From Pseudomonadota bacterium (GTDB lineage Bacteria; Pseudomonadota; Gammaproteobacteria; Burkholderiales; SG8-39): DNA of 55,537 bases. The stretch lies in assembly GCA_021811085.1 (NCBI GenBank), contig JAJZPQ010000023.1:1-55537 (forward strand), in the 5' to 3' direction. Within the stretch, counting starts at the first letter, position 1. The number at the start of each line of letters is the position of its first letter. Of this stretch, positions 24,944 through 34,310 are shown in pieces. The notes beneath the pieces were generated by a model, which searched no databases, was not told the DNA's origin, and worked only from the letters and a program-made list of their open reading frames with translations. The translations under genes and the position numbers were made by a program.

Positions 24944-26875
24944 TTAACTCCCCGGCGTCCAGATCTTGGAAGCGCCGCCGGCCAGCGCGAGCATCAGTTC
25001 GTTCAGGCGCTTGACGAAGCCGGCCGGATCCTCCAGTTGCCCGCCTTCGGCGAGCAGGGCCTGGTCGAACAGCACCTGACTCCAGTCGGCGAAATGCGTT
25101 TCCTCGTACTTGAGCCGCTGCACCAGCGGATGGCCCGGATTGATCTCCATGATCGGCTTGGACTCGGGCACTTTCTGCCCCGCCGCCTTGAGGATGCGCG
25201 CGAGATTGCCGCCCATGTCGTACTGATCCGACACCAGGCAGGCGGGCGAAGACGTCAGGCGCAGTGTCACGCGCACTTCCTTCACCTGCTCGCCCAGCGC
25301 GCCTTTGATCTTGTCGGTGAGGTCTTTGTACTCGCCGGCCTGTTTTTCCTGTTCCTTCTTCTCCGCCTCGTCCTCGAGCTTGCCCAGGTCCAGATCGCCG
25401 CGCGCGACCGAGGCGAGTTGCTTGCCTTCGAATTCGGTCAGATTCGATACCAGCCATTCGTCCACGCGCTCCGATAGCAGCAGCACCTCTATGCCTTTCT
25501 TGCGGAACACTTCCAGATGCGGGCTGTTCTTGGCGGCGAGGAAGGAGTCGGCAGTGACGTAATAGATTTTCTCCTGGCCCGGCTTCATGCGCGCGAGGTA
25601 GTCGGCGAAGGAAACGCCCTGCTCCTCGCTGTCGCTGTGGGTGCTGGCAAAGCGCAGCAGCGCGGCGATTTTCTCGCGGTTGGCATGGTCCTCGCCCACG
25701 CCTTCCTTCAGCACCAGGCCGAATTCCTTCCAGAAGCCGGCGTACTTGTCCTTCTGATTCTGCGCGAGGTCTTCCAGCAGCGCGAGCACGCGCTTGGTGC
25801 AGCCGGAGCGGATCGCCTCGATGTCCTTGCTCTGCTGCAGGATCTCGCGCGACACGTTGAGCGGCAGGTCGCTCGAATCGACCACGCCGCGCACGAAACG
25901 CAAATAGGCCGGCAGCAGCTGCTCGGCGTCGTCCATGATGAATACGCGGCGCACATACAACTTGACGCCGTGGCGATGGGTGCGGTCCCACAGATCGAAA
26001 GGCGCATGCGCGGGCAGGTACAGCAGCTGCGTGTACTCGTGCCGGCCCTCGACGCGGTTGTGGGTCCAGGCGAGCGGCGTGTCGAAATCGTGCGCGACGT
26101 GCTTGTAGAATTCCTGGTACTGCTCCTCCCTGATATCGGCCTTGGGGCGCGCCCACAGCGCGTTCGCCTGGTTGACGGTCTCGTCCTCGCCGGTCGGCTT
26201 GTGTTCCTTCTTGTCCTCGTCCCATACGCTCTTTTCCATGCGGATCGGGATCGCGATATGGTCGGAATACTTGCGGATCAGCGCGCGCAGGCGGAAATCG
26301 TCGAGCAGCTCATCCTCGCCCTCGCGCAGGTGCAGGGTCACCTCGGTGCCGCGCGTCTCTTTTTCGACCGCTTCGATGCTGTATTCGCCGCCGCCGTCGG
26401 ATTCCCAGCGCACCGCCTCATGCGCAGCCAGGCCGGCGCGCCGCGTCACCAGCGTCACGCGGTCGGCGACGATGAAGGAGGAGTAAAAGCCCACGCCGAA
26501 CTGGCCGATCAGATGGGCGTCCTTGGCCTGGTCGCCGGTGAGCGCCTGGAAGAATTCGCGCGTACCCGATTTCGCGATGGTGCCGATGTTGGCGACGACT
26601 TCGTCGCGCGACATGCCGATGCCGTTATCGGACACGGTCAGGGTGCGCGCAGCCTTGTCGACGCTGATGCGTATCCTGAGGTCCGCATCCGTGCCGTAAA
26701 GCGAGGCATCGGACAGCGCCTCGAAGCGCAGCTTGTCTGCGGCGTCGGACGCGTTCGAAATCAGTTCGCGCAGAAAAATCTCCTTGTTGCTGTACAAGGA
26801 GTGGATCATCAGGTGCAGCAGCTGCTTGACTTCGGCCTGGAAGCCCAGGGTTTCCTTGGCGGTGGTGGCGGACAT
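24944..26875 (-). CDS. htpG: Chaperone HtpG (bacterial Hsp90)
   Basis: 643 aa, full length. The N-terminal ATPase has [17 protein letters not shown], the DNGIGM loop and [14 protein letters not shown]; the middle domain includes [38 protein letters not shown]; the C-terminal dimerisation domain ends near [15 protein letters not shown] cytosolic ATP-driven chaperone. The hairpin repeats lie past its 3' end. Confidence 0.97.
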   Translation of the reverse strand: MSATTAKETLGFQAEVKQLLHLMIHSLYSNKEIFLRELISNASDAADKLRFEALSDASLYGTDADLRIRISVDKAARTLTVSDNGIGMSRDEVVANIGTIAKSGTREFFQALTGDQAKDAHLIGQFGVGFYSSFIVADRVTLVTRRAGLAAHEAVRWESDGGGEYSIEAVEKETRGTEVTLHLREGEDELLDDFRLRALIRKYSDHIAIPIRMEKSVWDEDKKEHKPTGEDETVNQANALWARPKADIREEQYQEFYKHVAHDFDTPLAWTHNRVEGRHEYTQLLYLPAHAPFDLWDRTHRHGVKLYVRRVFIMDDAEQLLPAYLRFVRGVVDSSDLPLNVSREILQQSKDIEAIRSGCTKRVLALLEDLAQNQKDKYAGFWKEFGLVLKEGVGEDHANREKIAALLRFASTHSDSEEQGVSFADYLARMKPGQEKIYYVTADSFLAAKNSPHLEVFRKKGIEVLLLSERVDEWLVSNLTEFEGKQLASVARGDLDLGKLEDEAEKKEQEKQAGEYKDLTDKIKGALGEQVKEVRVTLRLTSSPACLVSDQYDMGGNLARILKAAGQKVPESKPIMEINPGHPLVQRLKYEETHFADWSQVLFDQALLAEGGQLEDPAGFVKRLNELMLALAGGASKIWTPGS

Positions 26876-27006
26876 GGATTCTCCGGATATAGTTGTGATT
26901 GTTTGCCTAAATGCGGGCGGCCGGCGGGAATTTCAAGACCCCGGGGTGCCGCCGCGCCGCCGCGGTAGAATAGCGCCTGCGCCGTTTCCGTATCCGCCCA
27001 ATCCCG

Positions 27007-27153
27007 TTGCAGCTGCATCCCCAATTTCTTGCGTCGGTCAAAGCCTGCCTGCCGGTCCTGCCCGGGGTAGCGACGTTCGGCGCCATCAGCGGCGTGGCCA
27101 TGGTCGCCGCGGGCATGCCCGCGCTGCACCTGTTTGGGTATCTGCCGGGGTGA
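27007..27153 (+). pseudogene. Remnant of an azlC-type amino-acid exporter gene
   Basis: Reading from TTG 27007, 48 codons give FLASVKACLPVLPGVATF, GAISGVAMVAAGMPALHLFGYLPG and then a stop at 27151. This matches the start of AzlC-family permeases (a conserved PVLPGVxxFG region and first helix), but the rest of the gene is missing; the M16 peptidase follows 62 nt later. No azlD is present. Similarity is by eye. Confidence 0.5.
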
Positions 27154-27214
27154 TCCTGAACCTAACCGGAAAAATCCTGTCTTTGTACAGGCTGACAAAA
27201 CGAAAGAGCTCCCG

Positions 27215-29980
27215 ATGCCGCGCCGCCTAGTCCCACTGTTTTTCGCCTTGCTTTTGCCTGCGTTCCTGCTCGCCCCGGCGCAGGCGCAGCCGGCGCACGC
27301 CCCGACCGCGGCGCCGATCGAGAAAATCACCTCGGTCGAGGGCATCACCGAGTACCGGCTGCCGAACGGCCTCAAGCTGCTGCTGTTCCCCGACGCCTCG
27401 CAGGACACGATCACCGTCAGCATGACCTACCTGGTCGGTTCGCGCTACGAGGGCTACGGCGAATACGGCATGGCGCACCTGCTCGAGCACATGCAGTTCA
27501 AAGGCACGCCGCGCCATCCCGACCTCAAGAACGAATTTCAGCGCCATGGCGCGCGCTTCAACGCTTCGACTTCGTACGATCGCACCAATTATTACGAAAC
27601 GCTGGCGGCCAACGACAGCAATCTCGACTGGGCGCTGGAGATGGAAGCGGACCGCATGCTCAATTCCAAGGTGTCCAAGCAGGATCTGGACAGCGAGATG
27701 ACCGTGGTGCGCAACGAATTCGAGGCGGGCGAGAACAGCCCCTCCAATGTACTCGCCGAGCGCATGGCGTCCACCGCTTACCTGTGGCACAACTATGGGC
27801 ACGCCATCATCGGCGCCCGCTCCGACATCGAGAACGTGCCGATCGAGCGCCTGCAGGCCTTCTATCACAAGTATTACCAGCCCGACAATGCAGTGCTGCT
27901 CGTCAGCGGCAGATTCGACGCAGCCGCAACGCTCGCGCTGGTCGCGCGCTATTTCGGCGCGCTGCCGCGGCCGGCGCGCCAACTCATTCCCACCTATACG
28001 GTCGAGCCGACCCAGGACGGCGAGCGCAGCGTGACCCTGCGCCGCGCGGGCGAGGTGCAGCTCGTCGGCGCGCTGTACCACCTGCCGCCGGGCTCGCATC
28101 CCGATTTTCCCGCGATCGACATCCTCGTGACCGCGCTCACCAAAGTTCCCGGCGGCCGCCTGCATCGCGCGCTGGTCCAGAGCGGCAAAGCGAGCAGCAT
28201 CTTCGGCGGCGATCAACAGCAGCGCGAAGCCGGTTACGCCTATTTCGGCGCGAGCCTGTCCAAGGACCTGCCGCTGGCGGCGGCGCGCGCTGCGCTGATC
28301 GAGACGCTCGAGGGCATCGCCGCCGATCCGATCACCGACGACGAGGTGGAGCGCGCGCGCACGCAGCTGTTGAACGACATCGACATGGCGCTGAACAATC
28401 CGCGCGAGCTCGGCATTGCGCTGTCCGATTTCATCGGCATGGGCGACTGGCGTCTGTTCTTCATCTATCGCGACGGGCTGCGCAACGTGAAACGCGAGGA
28501 CGTGCAGCGGGTCGCGCTGCAATATCTCAAGAGTTCCAACCGCACGCTCGGGGAATTCGTGCCGACGCCGCAGCCGGACCGCGCCGAAATTCCGCCCGTG
28601 CCCGATGTCGCCGCGCTGGTCAAGGACTACAAGGGCACGGCGCCGGTGGCGGCGGGCGAGGCGTTCGAGCCCACCGCGGCCAATATCGATGCGCGCACCA
28701 TCGTCGAACAGCTGCCGGGCGGCATGAAGCTCGCGCTGCTGCCGAAGAAGACGCGCGGCGGCACCGTAGTGGCGCAGCTGGTTCTGCGCTGGGGCGACGA
28801 GCAGAGCAAGATGGGCCGCAGCATCGCCTGCAGCCTCGCCTCGACCATGCTCATGCGCGGCACCAAAGAGCATACGCGCGAGCAGCTGCGCAACGAGTTC
28901 GACCGCCTGAAGGCCAGCGTCCACGTCGGCGGCAACGGCGCCACCATAGAAACCCTGCGTCCCAATCTGCCCGCGGTGCTGCGCCTGGTGGCCGAAGTCC
29001 TGCGCGAGCCCACATTTCCCGCGAGCGAATTCGAGCAGCTCAGGCGCGCCATGCTGACCGGCGTGGAAGGCATGAAAAGCGATCCCGATGCGCTTGCGGA
29101 ACTTGCGCTCGCGCGCCATCTCAATCCCTATCCGCCCGAGCACTGGCTGTACACGCCCACGCTGGAGGAGCGCGTGCAGCGCCTGCAATCGGCGCGCCTG
29201 GAGGACCTGCGGCGCTGCCACGACGATTTCTACGGTGCGAGCGACAGCCAGCTCGCGGTGGTCGGCGATTTCGACGCGCCGCAAATCACCCGCCTTGCGC
29301 AGGAGCTGTTCGGCAACTGGAAGAGCCCGCGGCCGTTCAAGCGCATCGCCGAGAGCTATCACGATATACCGCCGATCAACCGCAATCTGGAGACTCCGGA
29401 CAAGGCCAATGCCGTATTTCAGGCCGCGCTGAACCTGCCGCTGCGCGACGACGCGCCCGACTATCCGGCGCTGGCACTGGGCAACTATCTGCTGGGCGGC
29501 TCAGCCGATTCGCTGCTGTGGCGGCGCATACGCGAAAAAGAGGGGCTCTCCTACAGCGTGCGCTCCTGGCTCAACGCCGGATCGCTCGACGCAGTGGGCG
29601 AATTCGGCATCAGCGCCATTTACGCGCCGCAGAACCGCGCGCGCATCGAATCCGAAATCCTGGACGTGCTGCAGCAGGCGCTGCGCGAGGGTTTCAGCGA
29701 GGCCGAAGTGGCCGAAGCGAAAAAAGGCTATCTCGCCTTGCGCAAACTCAGCCGCACCCAGGACGGCGCGCTCGTCGCGCGGCTTGCCAGCAACCTCTAT
29801 CTCGGGCGCAGTCTCGCCTGGGACGCCGACTTCGACGCCAAGATTGCCGCGCTCACGCCGCGCGCGATTCAGGATGCGCTGAACAAGTACCTGGACCCGG
29901 CGAAGCTCTCGATCGTCAAGGCCGGCGATTTTACCCGCCACGCCGGCCGCGGCAGCGGCGGTATGGACAAGAAGAATTAG
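27215..29980 (+). CDS. M16 family zinc metallopeptidase, two-repeat form
   Basis: 921 aa from ATG 27215 (MPRRLVPLFFALLLPAFLLAPAQA), a Sec signal peptide ending near residue 25. The active half has the inverted zinc motif H88-LLE-H92 and the distal Glu in NEFEAGENSPSNV. The second half (about 510-915) is the inactive M16_C/M16 repeat that completes the clamshell. Expected in the periplasm, degrading peptides (pitrilysin-like). The open frame upstream to 27134 is discarded because it runs through the azlC remnant. Confidence 0.92.
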   Translation: MPRRLVPLFFALLLPAFLLAPAQAQPAHAPTAAPIEKITSVEGITEYRLPNGLKLLLFPDASQDTITVSMTYLVGSRYEGYGEYGMAHLLEHMQFKGTPRHPDLKNEFQRHGARFNASTSYDRTNYYETLAANDSNLDWALEMEADRMLNSKVSKQDLDSEMTVVRNEFEAGENSPSNVLAERMASTAYLWHNYGHAIIGARSDIENVPIERLQAFYHKYYQPDNAVLLVSGRFDAAATLALVARYFGALPRPARQLIPTYTVEPTQDGERSVTLRRAGEVQLVGALYHLPPGSHPDFPAIDILVTALTKVPGGRLHRALVQSGKASSIFGGDQQQREAGYAYFGASLSKDLPLAAARAALIETLEGIAADPITDDEVERARTQLLNDIDMALNNPRELGIALSDFIGMGDWRLFFIYRDGLRNVKREDVQRVALQYLKSSNRTLGEFVPTPQPDRAEIPPVPDVAALVKDYKGTAPVAAGEAFEPTAANIDARTIVEQLPGGMKLALLPKKTRGGTVVAQLVLRWGDEQSKMGRSIACSLASTMLMRGTKEHTREQLRNEFDRLKASVHVGGNGATIETLRPNLPAVLRLVAEVLREPTFPASEFEQLRRAMLTGVEGMKSDPDALAELALARHLNPYPPEHWLYTPTLEERVQRLQSARLEDLRRCHDDFYGASDSQLAVVGDFDAPQITRLAQELFGNWKSPRPFKRIAESYHDIPPINRNLETPDKANAVFQAALNLPLRDDAPDYPALALGNYLLGGSADSLLWRRIREKEGLSYSVRSWLNAGSLDAVGEFGISAIYAPQNRARIESEILDVLQQALREGFSEAEVAEAKKGYLALRKLSRTQDGALVARLASNLYLGRSLAWDADFDAKIAALTPRAIQDALNKYLDPAKLSIVKAGDFTRHAGRGSGGMDKKN

Positions 29981-30074
29981 CGCGTATCCATCCGCGGCGC
30001 CCTGGCTGCTGCCGCAGCCACCGGCAGCCTTGCGCGCTGCGCCGCGAAGCAAGTCCTCCTGGGGGGCGCGCGCC

Positions 30075-30123
30075 AACCGCGATTTCTGCGCGGATAAGAA
30101 GCATCCGTACAGAAATCGCGGTT
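30075..30123. repeat. Composite hairpin repeat, AACC type, copy B1
   Basis: 49 bp: left arm 30075-30095 (AACCGCGATTTCTG...CGGAT), a 7-nt loop AAGAAGC, right arm 30103-30123 ending CGCGGTT. Arms match at 19 of 21 positions. The loop is close to the reverse complement of the A1 loop, i.e. the two copies are inverted. Between M16 (29980) and greB (30309) there is no gene. Confidence 0.75.
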
Positions 30124-30160
30124 ACGGTTAACACCGGAACCGCGTCGAGTTCCTATTCAA

Positions 30161-30211
30161 GATCGCCGCTTGCGCGCGGATGGCTTCTTCATCCGTGCGC
30201 AAGCGACGATC
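30161..30211. repeat. Composite hairpin repeat, GATC type, copy B2
   Basis: 51 bp: left arm 30161-30181 (GATCGCCG...CGGAT), a 9-nt loop GGCTTCTTC, right arm 30191-30211 ending GACGATC. Arms match at 19 of 21 positions. Together with the flanks (30147-30244) it aligns in inverse orientation with 24820-24925. Confidence 0.78.
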
Positions 30212-30212
30212 C

Positions 30213-30236
30213 GCGCGGACGGCCTTTAGTCCGCGC
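30213..30236. repeat. Short GC hairpin, copy B3
   Basis: GCGCGGAC (30213-30220) and GTCCGCGC (30229-30236) with an 8-nt loop. Same left arm and same adjacency to the GATC-type hairpin as 24835-24858. Confidence 0.7.
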
Positions 30237-30308
30237 AACATCACAACCGGACAGCGGCGGCGGAGTGCGATTCAAGGCGCCAAGGAAATTGCTCGCGGAA
30301 TTTCCCGT

Positions 30309-30878
30309 TTAGGGCAACTCGTCGTAGCGAATTTCCTCGATTTCCAGGTCGTCCACGCCCGCGGGTGTACGCAGGCTCACCGTGTCGCCCTCGCGCGCCT
30401 TCAGCAGCGCGCGCGCGATGGGCGAGATCCAGCTCACGCGCCCGCGCGCCGGATCGACCTCGTCCATGCCGACGATGCTCACGCTGCGCTCGCGCCCGGC
30501 GCCGTCGCGCACGCGCACGGTGGCGCCGAAGAACACGCAGTCCTGCTCCTGGCCGCGCGAATCCACCACCTCGGCGATGTCCAGGCGTTTGATCAGAAAA
30601 CGTATGCGCCGGTCGATCTCGCGCAGGCGCTTCTTGCCGTAGATGTAGTCGCCGTTTTCTGACCGATCGCCGTTGGAGGCGGCCCATTGCACCACGCGCA
30701 CCGTCTCCGGCCGCTCCACATCGAGCAGCTGCTTCAGCTCCGCCTGCATGCGCGCGTAGCCCGCCGGCGTGATGTAATTCTTCACCCCGCGCGGCTGCTC
30801 CGCCTCCGGCGCCGCTTCGTCCTCTTCCGGTTCGTCCAGTTCCCTGGTAAATGCTTTGCTCAACGCCGCTCCTGCCAT
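30309..30878 (-). CDS. greB: Transcript cleavage factor GreB
   Basis: 189 aa. After an acidic N-terminal extension (DEPEEDEAAPEAEQ), the coiled-coil domain reads YITPAGYARMQAELKQLL with the acidic tip DRSENGDYIYGKKRLREIDRR. The FKBP-like C-terminal domain follows (VFFGATVRVRD ... GRVSWISPIARALLKAREGDTV). It enters the secondary channel of RNA polymerase and stimulates cleavage of backtracked RNA. The 25-residue acidic leader is longer than in E. coli GreB. Confidence 0.93.
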   Translation of the reverse strand: MAGAALSKAFTRELDEPEEDEAAPEAEQPRGVKNYITPAGYARMQAELKQLLDVERPETVRVVQWAASNGDRSENGDYIYGKKRLREIDRRIRFLIKRLDIAEVVDSRGQEQDCVFFGATVRVRDGAGRERSVSIVGMDEVDPARGRVSWISPIARALLKAREGDTVSLRTPAGVDDLEIEEIRYDELP

Positions 30879-30900
30879 AAACAGCTGATTCCACTGCTGG

Positions 30901-30906
30901 ATTATA
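30901..30906 (-). promoter_or_regulatory. Candidate -10 box of greB
   Basis: TATAAT on the minus strand, 22 nt before the greB ATG. No convincing -35 at 16-18 nt. Confidence 0.4.
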
Positions 30907-30987
30907 CTAGCGCGGGCAATACGCTCTTGCCAATCGCAGCGCGCTTGCGCACAATACGCCGGGAACCATCGCTAAGCGGAGGAAGTC

Positions 30988-31674
30988 ATGGACTTTCTGC
31001 AAGCAAGAAAATACAAAGAATGGGCGCTGGTCGGTCTGGTCGGTCTCGCCACCCTCGTGGCCCTGCTGCCGCCCGAACTCACCGAGCAGTACAGCATCGA
31101 TCGCGGCTATATCGCGGCGATCCTCGGCATTCTGCTGGTAATCGCGCTGTTCCTGTACCTGAAATTCGCGTTCTTCATCATGGTGGCCGTGCTCGTGATC
31201 GGGGCCAATGTCACCGACACCTGGTCCGACACGCTCGGGATTTCCAAGCTGCCTTTGATCATCGCCTTGATCGCGATGGTCGGCATCTCGCTCATCAACT
31301 ACGTCGTCAGCATCCTGCCCACGGGCCTGGAGCCGAAACCGCGGGAAAAGAGCCCTGAGGGCGTCAAGGCGCTGTTCTACGCGATCGAGAAGGACAACCT
31401 GGTGTACGCGCAAAAAGTCCTGTCGATGAATTTCGATCCGAACCTGCTCAGCGACAACGGCTACACGCCGCTGCAGTATGCGGCCATGCGCGGCAATGCG
31501 CAGATGGCCGAACTGCTCATACGCAACGGCGCCAACGTAACCATGCTGTCCAGGGACGGCGAGAGCGCGGTGGAGCTGGCACTGAAAATGGGGCACGGTC
31601 CGGCCGCCGACGTGCTCAAGAAAGCGCGCCAGGAGCAGCTCGCGCAGGAACAGGCGGCGAAAGCCGGCAAATAG
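30988..31674 (+). CDS. Membrane protein with cytoplasmic ankyrin repeats
   Basis: 228 aa. Residues 1-110 contain three to four hydrophobic helices (ALVGLVGLATLVALLP, YIAAILGILLVIALFLYLKF, FFIMVAVLVIGANV, LPLIIALIAMVGISLIN). Residues about 125-215 are ankyrin repeats (NGYTPLQYAAMRGNAQMAELLIRNGANV, then DGESAVELALKMGHG). A GGAGG-like GCGGAGG lies before the ATG. It probably tethers a protein-binding ankyrin arm to the inner membrane. Function unknown; convergent with the MFS gene with 7 nt between. Confidence 0.8.
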   Translation: MDFLQARKYKEWALVGLVGLATLVALLPPELTEQYSIDRGYIAAILGILLVIALFLYLKFAFFIMVAVLVIGANVTDTWSDTLGISKLPLIIALIAMVGISLINYVVSILPTGLEPKPREKSPEGVKALFYAIEKDNLVYAQKVLSMNFDPNLLSDNGYTPLQYAAMRGNAQMAELLIRNGANVTMLSRDGESAVELALKMGHGPAADVLKKARQEQLAQEQAAKAGK

Positions 31675-31681
31675 AAGAGCG

Positions 31682-32926
31682 CTAGTCTGCGGCCGGGTTG
31701 GGCCGGCGCGACAGCAACAGCAGCGCATACGGCACGAGCAGCAGCGCGACACAGGCGCCGAATGCCGTGGCGTAGCCGGCCTGGGCGTATCTGCCCGCCT
31801 GCACCGGCCACAGATTGATGATCAGGCCCGTGCCCCATTGCACCGCGAACGCGCTCAGAAACACGAGAAAATTGAGCGTGCTGATGACGCGGCCGGAAAG
31901 CTCCAGCGGAAACTCCTTGGACAAAATGGCGTAGACCAGCGGCTGCACCTGGCCGAACAGGGTCAGCGCGAACATCATCGCGAGCGTGCCGCGGGTCACG
32001 CCCGCCGCAAGCAGCGCGAGGATCAGCAGATTGGCGCCGACACCGCCGAGCACGACTTTGACCGTGTCCACGCCGCGGCGCGCCAGCCAGTCGGCGACGC
32101 TGCCCCAGAGCGCGGCTCCCGCGGTCATGCCCAGCGCCGCCATGAGCAGATGCGTGCCGATCTCCGCGCGCGCGAGGCCGGCGACGTCCTTGAGCCAAGG
32201 CGCAATCCACAGGCTTTGCAGCGACATGAACACGCCCTGGCCCGCGATCACGATCAAGCCCAGCTTCCAGAAATTGGCGTTGCGCAGAATCAGCGGCAGG
32301 CTGCGCCAGGAATCGCGCAGGCTCTGCGGCGCGCGCTGCGCTGCGCGTTCGGGCACCGCCAGGAAGATGGCGCCGGCCGCGACGAAGGTCAGCAGCGCAA
32401 GCAGCAGGAACACGCTGTGCCAGTTCGCAACGCGCAGCAATTCCTCCGCCGGCTTGGAGGCCGACAGCGCGCCCAGGCCGCCGAACGAAAGCAGCCAGCC
32501 GTTGAGCGTGGCCAGCCGATTGAGCGGAAACCACAGCGTGAATACCTTCATGCTGGACATGAGGCAGCCGGAGACGCCCAGACCGATCAGCGCGCGCGCG
32601 AAGATCAGCGCGGGCAGGCTTTGCGCGAGCCCGAACAAGGCCGCGCCGGCTCCGGCCAGCATCAGCAGGCCGGCATTGACGCGGCGCGGACCGTAGCGAT
32701 CGAGCAAAATGCCCAGCGGCAGCTGGAACAGGGCGAACGTGAGGAAATAGGAGCTCGTCAGCAGGCCGAGATCGCCCGGCCCCAGGTCGAACTCGCGCAC
32801 CAGGTCGGGCGAGATGATCGCGTTGGCGGTGCGGTACAGGTAGGAAAGAAAATAGCCGCCGGCGAAAGGCAGAAATACCTTCAGCAGCAATGCGCGCGGC
32901 GGCGAGATGTTGTCTTGCGCTGTCAT
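31682..32926 (-). CDS. MFS transporter
   Basis: 414 aa with 12 predicted helices. The loop 2-3 signature appears as LGILLDRYGPRRVNAG, and the loop 8-9 counterpart as SVADWLARRGVDTVKV. Similar to sugar-phosphate/organic-anion (ACS/OPA-like) transporters in overall layout, but the substrate cannot be read. Divergent from metY with 75 nt between start codons. Confidence 0.85.
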   Translation of the reverse strand: MTAQDNISPPRALLLKVFLPFAGGYFLSYLYRTANAIISPDLVREFDLGPGDLGLLTSSYFLTFALFQLPLGILLDRYGPRRVNAGLLMLAGAGAALFGLAQSLPALIFARALIGLGVSGCLMSSMKVFTLWFPLNRLATLNGWLLSFGGLGALSASKPAEELLRVANWHSVFLLLALLTFVAAGAIFLAVPERAAQRAPQSLRDSWRSLPLILRNANFWKLGLIVIAGQGVFMSLQSLWIAPWLKDVAGLARAEIGTHLLMAALGMTAGAALWGSVADWLARRGVDTVKVVLGGVGANLLILALLAAGVTRGTLAMMFALTLFGQVQPLVYAILSKEFPLELSGRVISTLNFLVFLSAFAVQWGTGLIINLWPVQAGRYAQAGYATAFGACVALLLVPYALLLLSRRPNPAAD

Positions 32927-32968
32927 GGGACTGCCCGATCATACGCGATCAGGGTGGTGCGGACATCC

Positions 32969-32977
32969 TGATAAAAT
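32969..32977 (+). promoter_or_regulatory. Extended -10 promoter of metY
   Basis: TGATAAAAT (TGn plus TAAAAT) 24 nt upstream of the ATG; GGAGG at 32993-32997 is a strong ribosome binding site. Confidence 0.5.
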
Positions 32978-33001
32978 GCGGCTCATTACAGCGGAGGATT
33001 C

Positions 33002-34300
33002 ATGGCCCAACCCAAGTATCTAGGCTTCGACACTCTTAGCCTGCACGCCGGGCAAGCGCCCGACCCGCACACCGGCGCGCGCGCGACGCCGATCTACTTC
33101 ACCACCTCCTTCGTGTTTCGCGACTCGGACCACGCCGCGGCGCTGTTCAACATGGAGCGCGCCGGCCACGTGTATTCGCGCATATCCAACCCGACCAACG
33201 CGGTGCTCGAAGAAAGAATCGCGGCGCTCGAGGGCGGGGTCGCGGGCATCGCCACCGCGAGCGGCCAGGCGGCGCTGCATCTGGGACTGGCGACGATCGC
33301 CGGCGCGGGCGCGCACATCGTCTCCTCGGGGGCGCTCTACGGCGGTTCGCACAACCTGCTGCACTACACGCTGCCGCGCTTCGGCGTCGAGACCACGTTC
33401 GTGCGTCCGCGCGACCTCGATGCCTGGCGCGCCGCGATCCGGCCCAATACCCGCGCGCTGTTCGCCGAGACGCTGGGCAACCCGGGGCTCGACGTGCTCG
33501 ACATTCCGAAGGTGGCCGAGATCGCGCACGAGCACGGCCTGCCGCTGATGGTCGATTCGACGTTCACTACGCCGTATCTGCTGAAGCCGTTCGATCACGG
33601 CGCCAACCTGCTGTATCACTCGGCCACCAAGTTCCTCGGCGGACACGGCGTCGCCATCGGCGGCGTGCTCGTAGACGGCGGCAATTTCGACTGGGTCGCC
33701 TCGGGCAAGTTTCCCGAACTCACCAGCGAGTACGAAGGCTTTCACGGCATGAATTTCGCGGAGGAATCCACCGTCGCAGCGTTCTCGCTGCGCGCGCGGC
33801 GCGAAGGCCTGCGCGATTTCGGCGCCTGCATGAGCCCGGCCACCGCGTTCCAGATCCTGCAAGGCGTGGAAACGCTGCCGCTGCGCATGGCGCGCCACGT
33901 CGAGAACACGCGCAAGGTAGTCGAGTTCCTGGTGAAGCATCCGGCAGTCGAGTCGGTGTCCTACCCCGAGCTGCCGGAGCATCCGGACTATGAACTGGCG
34001 AAGCGGCTGCTGCCGCGCGGCTGCGGCGCGGTGTTCAGCTTTTCCGTCAAAGGCGGCCGCGCCGCCGGCCAGCGCTTTGTCGAAACGCTGAAGATTTTCT
34101 CGCATCTGGCCAACGTCGGCGACGCGAAATCGCTGGTGATCCATCCGGCGAGCACCACGCATTTCCGCATGGACGATGCCGCGCTCAAGGCGGCCGGCAT
34201 CACCGAAGGCACGATGCGCCTGTCGATCGGCCTGGAAGACGCGGACGACTTGATCGAGGATCTGGGCAACGGCCTGCGCGCGTCGCAGAAAACCAAGTAG
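33002..34300 (+). CDS. metY: O-acetylhomoserine sulfhydrylase (MetY type)
   Basis: 432 aa, the length of MetY rather than the shorter MetZ. Family marks: TLSLHAGQAPDPHTGARATPIYFTTSF, VYSRISNPTNAVLEERIAALEGG, SGQAALHLGL, and the PLP Lys in HSATKFLGGHGVAIGG. It makes homocysteine (or methionine) from O-acetylhomoserine and sulfide (or methanethiol) in the cytosol. The O-succinyl substrate cannot be ruled out. The hydrolase gene follows after 10 nt. Confidence 0.9.
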   Translation: MAQPKYLGFDTLSLHAGQAPDPHTGARATPIYFTTSFVFRDSDHAAALFNMERAGHVYSRISNPTNAVLEERIAALEGGVAGIATASGQAALHLGLATIAGAGAHIVSSGALYGGSHNLLHYTLPRFGVETTFVRPRDLDAWRAAIRPNTRALFAETLGNPGLDVLDIPKVAEIAHEHGLPLMVDSTFTTPYLLKPFDHGANLLYHSATKFLGGHGVAIGGVLVDGGNFDWVASGKFPELTSEYEGFHGMNFAEESTVAAFSLRARREGLRDFGACMSPATAFQILQGVETLPLRMARHVENTRKVVEFLVKHPAVESVSYPELPEHPDYELAKRLLPRGCGAVFSFSVKGGRAAGQRFVETLKIFSHLANVGDAKSLVIHPASTTHFRMDDAALKAAGITEGTMRLSIGLEDADDLIEDLGNGLRASQKTK

Positions 34301-34310
34301 GACGGCCACC

